From the NCBI GenBank assembly GCA_003971905.1, contig RSEE01000131.1, forward strand, positions 1 through 64,000: a stretch of DNA of 64,000 bases. The letters are read 5' to 3'. This stretch comes from Moniliella sp. 'wahieum' (taxonomy: Eukaryota; Basidiomycota; Moniliellomycetes; Moniliellales; Moniliellaceae). A model generated the notes under the pieces. That model ran no database searches. It had not been told where the DNA came from and saw only the letters and a program-made list of their open reading frames with translations. Position 1 is the stretch's first letter. Each line of letters opens with the position of its first letter. A program made the translations under genes and the position numbers. Of the stretch, positions 21,520 through 33,092 are shown piece by piece.

Positions 21520-23175
21520 GTTGTCGTCCCGCCCGGCTAGTCATCAGTTGTCCACCTCACCCTACCCCGATCGATTCGTCTACGTTCATGTTTGCATTTG
21601 GTTTTGCCCCCCGCCTTAGCACCGGCCCCTTGTCCTACTACGATTGAGTGTTCGCCATGTCAGAAAGTAGAGCGGATGTGACCCTCGGTCTCACGGGCCC
21701 TCCGTAGCGCTAGCCCAGGGGAGGTACGCACCACCTATAAGCCTCGAGGGCGGCAACGTCCTGTCGCAGTGTGGGTTTTGCGTTTCGCTCCGCATGGACA
21801 AAAACGGCTCGGTAAGCGCTTCTGTCGTAGGCGTTCGTTGGACCTGCCCTCCAATTGGTTCGCTCGAGCCCACGCTGCCTCCAGAAGCTCTTTGACTCTT
21901 TGATCGCCCCGGGCTCACCTCACGCCACAAACCAAAACACGTTCTCGACACGACCGCCGCCTGCCCCCCCCCGCCTCGTGCACCTCGGCCCGCTTGGGAT
22001 GGAGACGGACTGTGCTAAGTAGCTAAGCACCCGACCAGTACTTGGGCCCAGTGCGCCAGGTCCTTGGTGCACTTGGTGCCCGCCGCTGGCCTCCGCGCAT
22101 AGGGTCCCAATCCCAGGCCGGATCCCACTACTGTTGTCATGTGGGAAGGATGAGCATGTGGGCCGTTGGCCAACAGGAACCCTGAGGCCACGTTGGTTTC
22201 CCGGTCCAGAACCACTGAGGGTCAACGCTGCGCCCCCATTGGTCTTCTCGGTGGCCCGATCTGGGCCATTGGTCCCACAACGGGCGTTGCGTTCGGTAGT
22301 GGAGGGACGAGCAGCTAAGCGACGGACTGGATGCGGGGGGGGGGGCAGTGGTTCGTTTCTTTTCTTCTTTCTCAGTGAAGCTTCGAGATGACACTGCGCA
22401 CTCGTTTTCAGGGTCGTGTCCTCCGCGGTGGCCCACCCACGCCCACGCATGCCCCGAGCAGGCCAAAGGCACCAAAAGGCTTGGAGCAGCCCCGGCAGTC
22501 ATCACGTGTATTGTTGGATGAACCAGTGCACACAACAGTGGGCTGACCTCCAACGCCCTCGACACCATATCCATATCCATTGCTGCATGCTATGTACTAA
22601 ATCCGCCCCTCTTTCCATTCGTGGGAGGCAGAGCATGCGCGCGCCATGTCATCACAGAACTGGATGTGGTAGAGAAAGTCAAGCTAAAATTGATTCCTCA
22701 TGGCGAGAAGAGAGTAAAGTGTCGCAGCACATATCGTTGTACGAATCCGGGGAAGACAGGTGGTACATGTGCGGCGAAAAGCGGTGGGTATGGGCAAGAA
22801 CGTGGGCCTTGAAAAAAAACAGGTGTCTGGCGCGTCGTAAAGGTGTGTGCCGAAACACAGAAAGAGCGGGTGTGAAAAAGGGTGGAAGCGAGTGCAGTCG
22901 TAAAGAAAAAAGATGAAAGCGAGCGTTGCAAAAGGGCCGTAAGGTAGGAGGTCGCGTACAGTCGAGTCGGCCATGTAGTAATATAGGGAGGCGTCGGAGG
23001 AAGCAAAAGTGATTGGGGGAAGCGATCGTGGAAAGGTCGTGAAAAAGACATGCCGTGCATGGATGGCATACAAGGGTGGTAAAGTCAAGGTAGAGCCCAT
23101 GTAACAAAAAAGAAAACGTTAACTAAGTGCATATGCACGAAGGAGAGAACGGCGACACCTGTGGCCGCAGTGGAA
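21520..23175. other. Spacer, no gene recognised
   Basis: Runs from 21520 to 23175. The part from 22580 to 23110 is AT-richer and opens in three minus-strand frames at once without family features, which argues against coding. A G-run lies at 22336-22345. Confidence 0.4.
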
Positions 23176-25359
23176 TCACATCACCACACAACTCTCCTCT
23201 TGCTCGGACCCCGTGCTGGTCAACGCGCGCCGGCGACCAGGAATCAGACGCAGCCCACCCGTGGTGCCGATCGAATGGGAAACGTGGAACTGAGGCTGGA
23301 CACCCGAGCTGGATGGAGCGTCAAGGCGAGGTGAGGTGGCCAATGCCGAACTGCTGTGCGAGAGGGCGCGCTGATCCTCGTATTTCCCTAGGGAGGGGCG
23401 TGGGCCCTGGGACACAGTGGCATCGCGCGGGGGCGAAATGGTGGACGAAGCGACGGCAGCAGAAGACGTTTGTCTGTCCTCTGCCGAAGGAGACGGAGAC
23501 GGAGAAGGTACGCGAGGTTGGACCGTGTGGTGCCGACGGCCCTTGAGGTGCATGCGCGAGGGCACTTTGAAAGCCGGGGCGTGCAGGCGTGGCAACTTAT
23601 CCAATCCCGATGGCTCGAAATCGTCAATCGGCACTTGGGGCAAGAAATCCACCCGCTTCTCCACAATCATCGGCGCGATCTTCTCTTCCGGATTGGGGTT
23701 CCAAGCACTTCTCTCGCGGATCATATCGGCCCGCTTGGGGTCCACGCTGGGCGACAAGGCGAGCGCGGCGCGCACCGCTCCAAAGCTGGCCATGGGACTG
23801 GGAGTACGTGCGCCAAGCGAGTTGTCGTTTTCATTATCCGTTTCGTCCGCCTCGTCCGAGTTGACCGAGACGGTGCTGCGACTGAGGCTGCGAACGATGT
23901 TCAAACTGGCCTGCACAGCGCGTGGCGCTCCTCCTCGTCGCCTTCCCACGACGCAATCGAAGAAGGACGCCGGGACCGACTGGCAGCAGATTCACGACGG
24001 GCGCGAGTTTCCAGCTCCGAGCCAACAGGGCGCTCAGGGAGCTTGCTGCCCATCGTGACCGTTGCACTGCGAATGCGAGAGGGGGCGGTTAGCCTGGACC
24101 GAGAGGGAGAGGCTCGGCTCGGCGCCTTGGGACACAGGCGCCCGAACGGGCAGGGTGCTACGCCGAGGGGGGGTGAATGCCGTCGGCGTAGACCGCCCGT
24201 CTTCCACGGGAGTCTCGGCAAACTCTCGAAGCGTCTCAACTGTACTTTGGCGTGAGATGGGTGCTCAGTCTTGGCCGTTGAAGCGTTGGAAGGCAACTCG
24301 CCTTTGCCGGAGTGGAGGGGCGAAGGGGAAGGACGTCCACGGAGCATGTCCGGGGAAAGCACAGCATCCATGATAGTTGGGGGGACAGTCGTGGTCGGGA
24401 AGGATAGCTGCGAGCTGGTCCGGCTTGCGTCCGGAGGAAGGGTACGAATGGTAAGCGTGCAGGCCGATCCATTGTAGGTGCGGTCGGCTGGGCACGTTTC
24501 TGGCGGCGCATGCCTAAAAACGAGCGCTTCTGTTGGAGAGAGTCTCCGGAAAGGCCCAGCTTCCCACCGGTCGCATGGGACTCGTGTTGGTTGTCGGCCA
24601 TGTGCTGAGCAACATGCACGTCCTGGTACCGGCTCAGATACTTGGGCGGAAGGAAACTCGAGTGCAGCCACAAGCACAGGCTCGTCGACGCCCAACTGTC
24701 CTTCCTGAGCGGCTGCGCCGAACTGTGACGGTGGGGGAGAACAGGGCAGGGCTTTGCGCGGCCAGCTCGACGATCCGGGGCTGGTAGCGTGTCTTGGGAA
24801 CACGCACTGCCATCTCCTCAAGAATCTTGCCGAGCACGGCAATGGCCACGTCACGCGGGTAATCGTTAGTCGGTCAGGATCACTCCACACAGCGCGTCCT
24901 GCTGCGGACGGCCCGAGGAAAGGACGACATAGTCAGGTTGTTCCACTTGGACTTGGTCGTTGTGTGTGGTCTCCTCTGCCAGTTCCTGCACAATAGAGAT
25001 GCATGTTAGCTACCGGACACATACGATCCAGACGAAGGTGTAGCGGTGAGGAGGAGGCAGAGGCGCACCTTGGCGTCGGCCATCATGCGGGCCTGCATTC
25101 CTTGACGACGGACCCAGCTAATGGGGTTGAGGTCCCAGACGGCCAACAGCGGGATGCGCGGTATTGTCGTCCTGGTTGAAAACGATGGCACCATCTGTAG
25201 AAAGGGGGAGGGGGTACAAGGTCAGCACGAGGTGGCGGGTGGGCAGGGGTAGGGGTTAATGAGAAGCAGCCGAGACAAGGTGCTCACATAGATGCCTTTG
25301 TAGTGAGGGAGAAGAGGCCAAGCGAAACGGCGATGGAACGTGTCAGTAAAAACTGCCAT
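23176..25359 (-). CDS. Ser-rich protein with C-terminal CaaX box
   Basis: Exon 1 (25359-25288) encodes MAVFTDTFHRRFAWPLLPHY plus KGIY. Introns at 25287-25195 (GTGAGC...ACAG, 93 bp) and 25068-24986 (GTGCGC...GCAG, 83 bp) bracket exon 2 (LAVWDLNPISWVRRQGMQAR, MMADAK). Exon 3 begins ELAEETTHNDQVQVEQPDYV, then ALCGVILTD and, after a frame shift near 24870, DYPRDVAIAVLGKILEEMAV. The YPRDVAIAVLGKILEEM phrase is reminiscent of the longin fold (YPxRxAFxLLxKxLxEF), but the match is weak. The long remainder is Ser/Pro-rich with proline-directed sites (RTPSPMASF, SPSPSPSAEDRQ). The last residues are GSEQEESCVVM, stop 23178-23176; CVVM is a CaaX motif with Met, predicting farnesylation and membrane attachment. 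No family is assigned. Confidence 0.7.
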
Positions 25360-26156
25360 TGTGCCTTGAGGCTGGGACGCATGGAAGAGGAGGGGACGTA
25401 CATGGTGGAGGGGATGGAAGGGGGTGAAGGTGCAGAGTGGCGGTGGTGGTCGGATGCCAAAGTCGGGGCGAGGGTGGGTACGGCAGTGGAATAAGAGGCT
25501 GACGGGCGGATGGTGATGCTGGCGGGGCTGGGGACGGGTGATACGGGGGATGGGCCCAGAAAGCACATCTGGCGTCCGCAGCTGTCCAGCCCCACCCTCC
25601 ACTTTTCTCGTCCTCCAAGGAGCAGCGCCTGTCAGCCTGTCAGGGCTCCTCGGTGGCTGCTGGTGCGCTCACCGATGATGCTCGCCAGCGCAGTCTCTGC
25701 TCTGTCTGGTCTGCTCTGATCTGGTCTGGTCTGCTCTGCTCTGGTCCGGTCTCGTCTGGGCGCTGGATGTGGGTCGTCTGAGGAGGCAAAAACGCACAAA
25801 TCCAAAGTCGACTGTCGGTGACGCTAGCTACGTAGCGAAGCGAAGAAAGAGGCTTGGAGTGTGGGTGTCGTAGTGGGGGCAGCCGAGGGGGCCTCTTACG
25901 ATATTGCCGAGTGGGGCGCTGTGCCAGGGGCTGCGGGTCCGCGGCAGCTCGCAAGTGTCCACCGCCCCACTGGCTACGACCCCCCCTCCGGCCCCCAAAC
26001 GCGGTGAGGCGCCAGTGTCTGGGACCAAGTCGGCCCACCGCCACCAGCGCAGAGGCCGGCGTTGGACGTTGGACGTTGGCCAGGAGCCCCAGCACTGCAT
26101 AGCACTGCCCAGTCCCGGAGGTTGGATAATCATGATGATCACGGTGATCGAGGGCT

Positions 26157-26250
26157 CAGTCGCTCAGGGCTCAGGCGCTCAGGCGCTCAGTGAGGCTCGG
26201 ATGATGCTGACGAAGCTTTTTGAAGCTTGAAGCTTGAAGCTTGAAGCTCG
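26157..26250. repeat. CTCAGG and GAAGCTT micro-repeats
   Basis: First CTCAGGG/CTCAGGCG units (26157-26192), then four GAAGCTT/GAAGCTC heptamers (26219-26250). GAAGCTTGAAGCTT recurs at 60024-60041 and in single form near 30660, 38540 and 45429. Confidence 0.75.
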
Positions 26251-26610
26251 AAGGCAGAGGACATCGGACACCAGATGTGTGTTCCTCACGGCACAACGGG
26301 TGATGCAAGTGTACCCTGCCTAGTGCACCTTCCCAAAGCAGACGGCAGCTCTTCGATACCGAGAAAATCCCAGTACTCACAGAGTGAGTCGAGTCGGTGA
26401 GTCTTTCAGCAACGGAGTAAAATAATGACGGTACTGATGCATGATGCATGATGAGTGAAGCACCTGTGCCTGCGTCCAATGTGTCTCAATAGACCTACGG
26501 CCTAAGACGCTCTCGAGAAACGGGGTGTCTATCAGTATCTTTTTGTGTCGTTTATAATAGTAGCGCGTATTGACGCGAGCTTTTGATCGCCACCGTACGA
26601 CAGAAAGGAT

Positions 26611-26666
26611 CGATGATGCAGATGATGCAAGTGGTACAGGTGATGCAAGTGATGCAGGTGATGCAC
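26611..26666. repeat. GATGCA(G/A)GT nonamer array
   Basis: Six or so degenerate units of the type GATGCAGGT / GATGCAAGT in a row. Confidence 0.8.
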
Positions 26667-27531
26667 GGTATCTATATGTTACCCGCCGGGAGGACTCAGT
26701 TGTGAGCCAATGGCCGACTGTCCACACTCCGTTCCCACGCCCAGCTCAGGTTAATAATATGCCCACCCCCGTTCATGTCGACGATCGATGATCAATGACG
26801 CGATAGCGTGTGTTTACGACGGATGGATGATGCCGACAACGCGAGCAGACCGAGGGGCCGGGAACAAAAGGGCGGATGGCCTAAAAGGCCTGCTAAGTAC
26901 GAAGGCCAAAGGTGAGACGAGGGTGATGCAGGGTGGCCTTGGTGAAGGGTGAGCCGAGCGGTGAAGCTTGAAGAATGGGAACACAATGAAGGACAAAAGA
27001 GGCTAATAAATTGGCAGCTTGGTGGGGTGACTTGGGCGTGTGACTCCGCCGGTGAGGTTCGGAGTATATCGGCTCTGTACGTAGTCCCTGCTAGCCCAAA
27101 TTGGAGATTTGTTTCTTGCTCGCAGATTTCAGACTGAAATCTCAGACTCACCGATCTCAGATCTCAACGGCGTTAGTCAGGCTGAGGTACCCAATAAGTC
27201 TACCCAACCTTCCGGCCCTGCAAGTGGCGTGTGCTAGCCAAGGCGGCAGTACGAGGCGTGTCTTTCAGCTTTGTCCCAGTCGTCAACAAACCATCCGCTC
27301 CGAGGGACGAGAGGGACAGTGGCTAGAGTGACTAGTGACTAGTACTGGCCAAGCTTTTCAAGTGTTGGTTCATTTATTCACTGGGTTGCCACCACACAGG
27401 CCACTATACCCTTCTGGTGACACACAGATCATAGTACAGTGTTTGCTTATTGAAAGAGGCTGCTGCTGTAGTATACTTTGTGTTGTGTGGTAGATGTTGG
27501 ACTGCACGCGTTACGGCGGGTTTGCCTGTGA

Positions 27532-27620
27532 AGGAGCTGAAAAGCTCAAAAAAGCTGAGAAAAGAGATCACTCTCAGCTATTATATCAGCTCAGCGCTGA
27601 GCTCAGCCTCAGCTCACCAC
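27532..27620. repeat. AGCTGAG / CTCAGCT palindrome cluster
   Basis: Eight or more copies of AGCTCAG, AGCTGAG or their complements in 89 bp, including CAGCTCAGCGCTGAGCTCAG, a near-perfect inverted repeat. Confidence 0.8.
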
Positions 27621-28146
27621 CGTTCGTCGACGGACGGGTCGACGAGTTGGCAGTCTCGACAGTAGGCTGTATAACAGGTAACATGCATGAATGCAAAATG
27701 TGGCTACCGACGGCAAGGCAACAGCGGCCAGTGCGACAATACCATAATCAGCAACTCATTCACAGTCGGCATCCCATCAATTGACCAGCTCCCCTCTTAC
27801 CTGTTACCTGCGCAGCCCTCCCATTCTGTGCATGATGTAGAAGACCAAGCACACCTCGAGCCCATCTTCTGGATCTCCTTCAACTTCTCCCTCCCTCCGC
27901 GAGTCCGGGGACAAGTTGGCAGATTGCGCTGGGTCGGCAAGCACGGTGATAAGATGATGATTGATATTTTTTCCTGCTGTTGGCTCCGTAGTAGACATTT
28001 GAGTAGATACACGGGATCCAGTCCCGCCCGACTGTGTTGAGCGTGGGTCCCAGGTGCAGGGTGTTAAACAGAAAAAAAACAGCGTAGTGGAGTGTAGCGC
28101 AGAACCGCGGCAAGGCAACGCGTTGACCTGATCGCCGGCCCCAACG

Positions 28147-29555
28147 TCAATACTCTAAATAAGGCCAACCCATCGGGGGTTCATCGCCGTTGTAGGAGGA
28201 CCTTCGGCGCCTTCGGTGCTCTCCATAATGGCAGTCCATCTCGACCGCCTCTTCTTCGTCCATCTGACGGAGCATTTCGCGAATGCGGCGTCGCTCTTCC
28301 GGATCGCTTATAGAGTCATCATAATCGGGCTCGGGATCTTCGGCATACGGCCACGAGTTCGCTTCATCGTTCGGCAACTCCTCCGCTTCTCCATACTGGT
28401 TCGAACTAAAGTCTTGACGGATCATGTCCATCACCGCGGGTTGCAGTGGCGACCTACCACCAGGCGAAGGGTCAGCGTAGCTCGAATTACCCAGACCAAT
28501 CGCTTCCCGTCCCTGTTGACGCCGAGCACCAAGCAAACGACGTTCGGCATACGGCCGCGAGTTCGCTTCATTGTTCGGCAACTCCTCCGCTTCTCCATCC
28601 TGGTTCGCACCAAAGTCTTGAAGGATCATTTCCCTCACCGCGGGTTGCAGTGGCGACGTACCATCAGGCGAAGGGTCAGCGTAGCTCGAATCACCCAGAC
28701 CAATCGCATCTAGTCCCTGTTGACGCCGAACGGCAAGCAAGCGACGGCGCGTCTCGGGGCACATCATTTCCTCCGCCGTCATGTTAAACTCAAAGGGCAA
28801 CCCCTCGATCTCGTGAGCGTAGATGCAGTCATCTGGGCGGGGGGGGGAGCAGGCGACAGGTGAGCCTCGTGGCCACAACCCGATGAAAAGTACGGGCAGA
28901 CGTAGGACGTACCAGCAAAGGGGCAAAAGATACCTGTGCAGTTCTGCAGCGAGGAAAAAAAGTCCGTGCACAGCTTGTGGCGAGCGGCTTGCCTGAACCG
29001 ATCGACAAGGGCACTCTTGTCGGTCCCCATTGGGAAAACAGAGGATGGGATCACAAGCTGGCTCAGCTTGCGGCACATGGGACACAGTCTCCGATGCGCA
29101 CCCCCACCGTCATCCTCGGCCGTGACAAACGGGTCGGCGTCCTCAGGGACCGCGGTACGCCACTTTAGGATGCACTCGTGGCAAAACACGTGGTCACAGT
29201 TGTCCAAGAGCCCGAATGTGGTGGGCACCTCGTAGCAAATGGAGCACGTGGGGCGCATGGGCGAGGACGAACGGTCGGAATAGACAGATTCCATCCCATC
29301 CTCACTGGCAGACAGGTCGGATCGGTCGTGGGCATACCAGCACTTGTTGCCGCGTTCGCAGTAGCCGGCCATGTAGTATCGGCACGGCTCGGGGCGCCTG
29401 GAGCGGTCGCGAGTAATTGCGGCCAAGGATCGCGGGTGGCGGAAGGGGCAAGCGGCGCCGCGGAGGCAGCCGCGGGGGGTGCCGTAGAACTTGCAGTCCG
29501 GCGTGGAGCTGAAGGGGTAGATTGGGTCGTCCATCGGGTAGATTGGGCCGTCCAT
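28147..29555 (-). CDS. CCCH zinc-finger / RING E3 ubiquitin ligase, makorin-like
   Basis: Domain order is as in makorins. Two CCCH fingers come first (CKFYGTPRGCLRGAACPFRH and CRYYMAGYCERGNKCWYAH, both C-x7-C-x5-C-x3-H). A RING follows (CSICYEVPTTFGLLDNCDHV, FCHEC, then CPMC), then a partial CCCH reading C...NCTDDCIYAH across the splice. The intron is at 28933-28833 (GTATCT...CCAG, 101 bp). ATG 29555-29553 gives MDGPIYPMDDPIYPF, and an 18-base G run just upstream makes the leader unreliable. The C-terminal region holds two 68-residue direct repeats (IGLG.SSYADPSP, EAEELPN.EANS.PYA) and an acidic/Arg-rich end (DPEERRRIREMLRQMDEEEA). No indel is needed in the reading. Function: ubiquitin transfer, possibly RNA-linked through the CCCH fingers. 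Confidence 0.85.
28341..28748 (-). repeat. 204-bp in-frame tandem duplication in the E3 ligase gene
   Basis: 28341-28544 and 28545-28748 are direct copies with roughly 25 substitutions and no length change. Each encodes 68 residues. The equal length and preserved frame suggest that both copies are kept by selection. Confidence 0.9.
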
Positions 29556-29569
29556 CGCTACTTGGTGGT

Positions 29570-29587
29570 GGGGGGGGGGGGGGGGGG
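29570..29587. repeat. 18-base G homopolymer
   Basis: Lies 15 bp upstream of the E3 ligase ATG (a C18 run on the coding strand). Its length is likely to be variable or miscalled. Confidence 0.9.
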
Positions 29588-29927
29588 TGTGCAAGCAGCA
29601 GGGCGTGGTGAATCAGCGTGTATGCTATCAGGCCATCAGGATGACCGGTGTCTGATGATCTGATGGGTCTACTAAGTACTAATCCCTGCTGCCTCCAACA
29701 CAAACAACACTGCCTGCCGCGTCGCGCTGGGGCATTGCATCGGCGGGATAATTCCGCCCCTTCCGCGCTGGGGCCGAGCACACCGAGCGGAGTATGCTGG
29801 CTGTGCACGCATGCTACGCCGCCTCCCGCCCACCTCGCCTGATGGCCAGCCCTGCGTCGCCACCCGCGCCCGCGCCCTCCCCGCCCGCGGGCTGGGGCCT
29901 GCACTGGGCCCGCACGTGCCTGCGCCG

Positions 29928-30667
29928 ATGCCCGTGCTGGACTGGGAGCTGCTGCCCAACGCCTCCCTCGCGCCGCGTCCGCGCGCGCGCGCCCGACGCC
30001 GCCCCCCGCGCCTGCGCCCGCCGTGCCGCTCGCCATCACGCCCACGGAGCACGGCCTGATTGCCGGGATTGAACGCCGCGCGTTCCACACCCAGCTCGCC
30101 GGCTTCTTCGTGGGTGCGCTCGCCGGTGCATACTATGCGCGCGCCACGCGCCCGCGGCCTGGCTGGCGAGCCTACATCGCCGCCATCGCCCTCGGCATGA
30201 GCGTGTCGCCGCTGGCTAGCATCCCGCTCTCCATCTACTTTTCCAAGTCCTATTTGAGCCAGATCCGAGAGGATCCCCACTTGACCGCTGTAATTCGACA
30301 GAGCGAACGCCATCACATCCCCTTGGACCAGCTCCCCGTCCCCCGAGGCGCGGGGGCAGGACACCGCGGCGGCCGACTCGGCTTCGGGCTTGCCCCCAAA
30401 CAGTCCATGACCATTTCCCACTCAGCCATCCGCGACCAATGGCTCCTGTCGACCCATTCGTCGGGGGCCAGGGACGGTGCCAACACCAAACACTCTAACT
30501 CCCGCGTTCTCCCTCTCGCCCCCCCTCTCCATGCCAACTTTTGCCCTGTGATCTTCTGGCTTCGTGCTAATGTCCCTTGCTCCAAACTCCACCATGCTCT
30601 CGACATTGCGTTTTCATTCTGTCGCGTGCTGCTTTGCATGATGTATGGCGCTTCAAGCTTTAGGTGA
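29928..30667 (+). CDS. Predicted small membrane protein, unknown
   Basis: ATG 29928 gives MPVLDWELLPNASLAPRPRA. A frame shift in the GC-dinucleotide run near 29985-30010 leads to VPLAITPTEHGLIAGIERRA, FHTQLAGFFVGALAGAYYA and YIAAIALGMSVSPLASIPLS. Two hydrophobic segments (about 30100-30145 and 30172-30240), the first with small-residue spacing (GxxxGxxxG-like), suggest two membrane spans. They are followed by SKSYLSQIREDPHLTAVIRQ and a basic tail. I do not recognise a family; a mitochondrial or ER protein would fit. The tail beyond 30400 may be untranslated. Confidence 0.5.
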
Positions 30668-31133
30668 AGCTTGAAGTAACCCCAGCCGTGTCTAGGCCCC
30701 ATCGGCCATCGCGCTCCTCTTGGTGATGGCCCGCCTTACCACGGTGCGTGCCAATTACCAAATGTGGGGAGTGCTAGCCCGCCCTGCCGTGTGACGTGGG
30801 AGGCACGCACGGCAGAGGAGATTCATGTCAACGAGGCAGTCGGGAGAGCAGGTGGACATCGGTATGGGCTAGACGTGGAACGGAGAGGTGAAAAGGCCAG
30901 AGGATTTATTGAAAGTAAGAGGTAAAGTGGCGCCACAATGTCCTGTAGCACGCCGCACACGGCACATTGCACTACCTCCCCCGCCGCCCATGGACTCAGC
31001 TGGAGAAATGATGGATTGGCTAAGTGGCCCACGCTCCGGCTGTGCGCACCTCTGGGGATCTCGGCGTAGGTGCAGCCACTAGCCAGCACGTTATTAGTTA
31101 CTCCGCCCACGACCATTGACTAGTGACTTCTCC
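30668..31133. other. Spacer
   Basis: GAAGCTTGAAG palindrome at 30666-30676 facing AGCTTCAAG, possibly a hairpin downstream of the preceding gene. ACTAGTGAC at 31117-31126. No gene. Confidence 0.35.
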
Positions 31134-32858
31134 ATGGTGGGGTGGACGCGCATGTTCCGGCTCTTGGTGCTGGCGGGGGCGGCGTTGACGTGTCCTGTCT
31201 CGGCGCATGGCAACCACGAGCATGCGAGCGAGGTGCAGGACGCGGTGGCGGTGGATTGGGCGCTATGGATGCACATTGGGCTGCAAGCGTCGATTTGGCT
31301 GGTGATCTTTCCATTGGTCATGGTCCTCGGGCTGGTACGACATCGGCTCCATGTGCCGCTGGGCGCGGCGGCGTTAGCAAGTACGCTGGTAGGGTACGTC
31401 TTGGGCTATGCGCATCGAGGCCGCCAGTTCCCCTCGTCGGCCCACGGTCCAATGGCAAGTTTCCTGTTCGTTTATCTCGTGGCGCAATTGGTGCTCGGGG
31501 TGTACTTGAAGCTGCACCGGCAACTGTTTGGGGCGCATGTGCATCGCATTCTCCTTTTTCTCCATGGTATTTGGGCCGTCTGTTCCCCATTTTGGCCTGG
31601 GCGCAGTGTCTTTTGGGCATTATCGCGTTCCGAGGCTGGTGCCGGACGGGAGAGTTGGGTCAATGCCTGGCCCATTACATTATGGGCAGCTCCATTTCGG
31701 CCTATGGCGTGGTGCTCGTGCTCTCCCTTTCTGCCGGCGGCACCGCCTGGCTCGCACGGCAAAAGATGGCCCAAGAACATTATGAAGCGTGGCTTATCTT
31801 CCTCTGGGGCATGTTCAACACCTTTACCGAGCATCGAGGAGGGCCATGGACACACAAGGATCTGCAACACACCATGATGGGCGTCCTGTGGTGGACAGGA
31901 GGCGCTGCAGCACTTTGGCAGACGCGCCATGGCCGCCGCTCCGTTTTCCCTTCCTTCATTCTCTTCTTGACTGGATGGGCCATGTCGGCGCACACCCAAG
32001 CTTTGGTTGGTCCCTCCCTCCCTCCCCTACTCTATCGGCACACAAATGTTCAGGATGTGGTACTGACCTGTTTTGCGCTGGGATAGATGGTGTCACGGAT
32101 GGTGCATACACTGTTCGGCTACGCACTGTGCGGAGCTTCCTTGGCGCGGATCATCGAGATTTGCTTTGTCCTCAAGGAGCAACGCAATAGCGACGAGGTG
32201 CCGACGGAAGGAGGGGCCGCAGTAGCTCAAGGACGGGAGGGCACGCCGACTGCCGGGCAACGTGCAGCTGCTCGCTCGCCGCGCATTTTCTCCTACTTGC
32301 CTGCCTACCTTATGGTCGCCGCTGGGATCCTCTTCATGTCGGGCACGGACGAGGAGATGCACTGGGCCGATGCGAATGGGATCGATGGTGGGACATGGGG
32401 CATGGTGGACTTTTCATGGGCGTTCCTAGTGTTTTTCTACACGTGTGCTGGTGGACCAGTACACGGCATGGGGAGGACGCTATGGCCAACGTACCGCCGC
32501 CACTCGCGCCATGGCGGAGCAGGACGCGGAACGAGGAGACCCAGCGTTGTACCATGCGATTGCGCCGCATGACTGTGACCGCGAAGACGACCACGGATCG
32601 GCGACGCTGGAGATGGAAGAGACGGGACTGAGGAGAGGAGCGGACGAAAGCCCCCACCACCACAGTCGCTCGCCCCAACCCGCGGCCGCCGTAGGTTCAC
32701 TGGCAATGCCATCTGCCGGTGGCGCGGATGCAGGCGCGTACGGCAGTGGGCGGGGGCCGGGGGACGAAGCCCACGTGCTGTGGTCGGCGTATGACGACGA
32801 TCCGTCGCGCGACCCGTTCGGGGAGGACGACGGGGAGGAGGATGCGGCGCTGGTGTGA
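31134..32858 (+). CDS. Ytp1/DUF2427-like multi-span membrane protein
   Basis: ATG 31134 opens a signal sequence (MFRLLVLAGAALTCPVSAHG, with HGNHEH after cleavage). A DUF2427-type four-span domain follows: LWMHIGLQASIWLVIFPLVM, FLFVYLVAQLVLGVYLKLHR, and, after a frame shift near 31570, GRLFPILAWAQCLLGIIAFR. Then comes the Ytp1 part: WLIFLWGMFNTFTEHRGGPW, DLQHTMMGVLWWTGGAAALW, FPSFILFLTGWAMSAHTQAL. The intron at 32006-32086 (81 bp, unusual donor GTTGGT, branch-like TACTGAC, acceptor ATAG) joins HTQAL to MVSRMVHTLFGYALCGASLA. Further spans are YLPAYLMVAAGILFMSG and WGMVDFSWAFLVFFYTCA. One shift near 32440 reaches the acidic cytosolic tail and the stop at 32858. Such proteins resemble cytochrome b561-like membrane domains; their function is not established. 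Confidence 0.82.
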
Positions 32859-33092
32859 GCGGAGCGAAATGTATTTTGCACATCACGTGTCTGTAGAGCA
32901 GAGGCGGGGCACAGGGGCAGTGCGCGGCGGCCATGTTGCAGCGATCGTAGAAGCAGCGCTGAGCGGGGCGGAGCAGTGCCATTAATCAATTAACCGCCAT
33001 GGGCCCGTTTAACCTTCAGTTGAGGGCCCACCTTTATTAGCCCCCCTGTCCCCGCAGCAGCGCCCCGCTGCCTCCGCCCCCCCCACCCCCCC

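Larger units (their letters stand above)
25360..28146. other. Gene-poor spacer rich in short repeats
   Basis: 2.8 kb with no convincing gene. A short minus frame near 27980-27800 (MSTTEPTAGKNINHHLITVL) could be a small gene but has no support beyond its reading. Contains TCTGG/TCTGC repeats at 25694-25765 and several palindromic micro-repeat clusters listed separately. Confidence 0.45.

Noticed and set aside
22679-23107. Three overlapping minus-strand frames of 120-140 codons
   Set aside because: All three frames being open at once and rich in His/Cys/Phe/Pro is typical of noncoding, stop-poor DNA.
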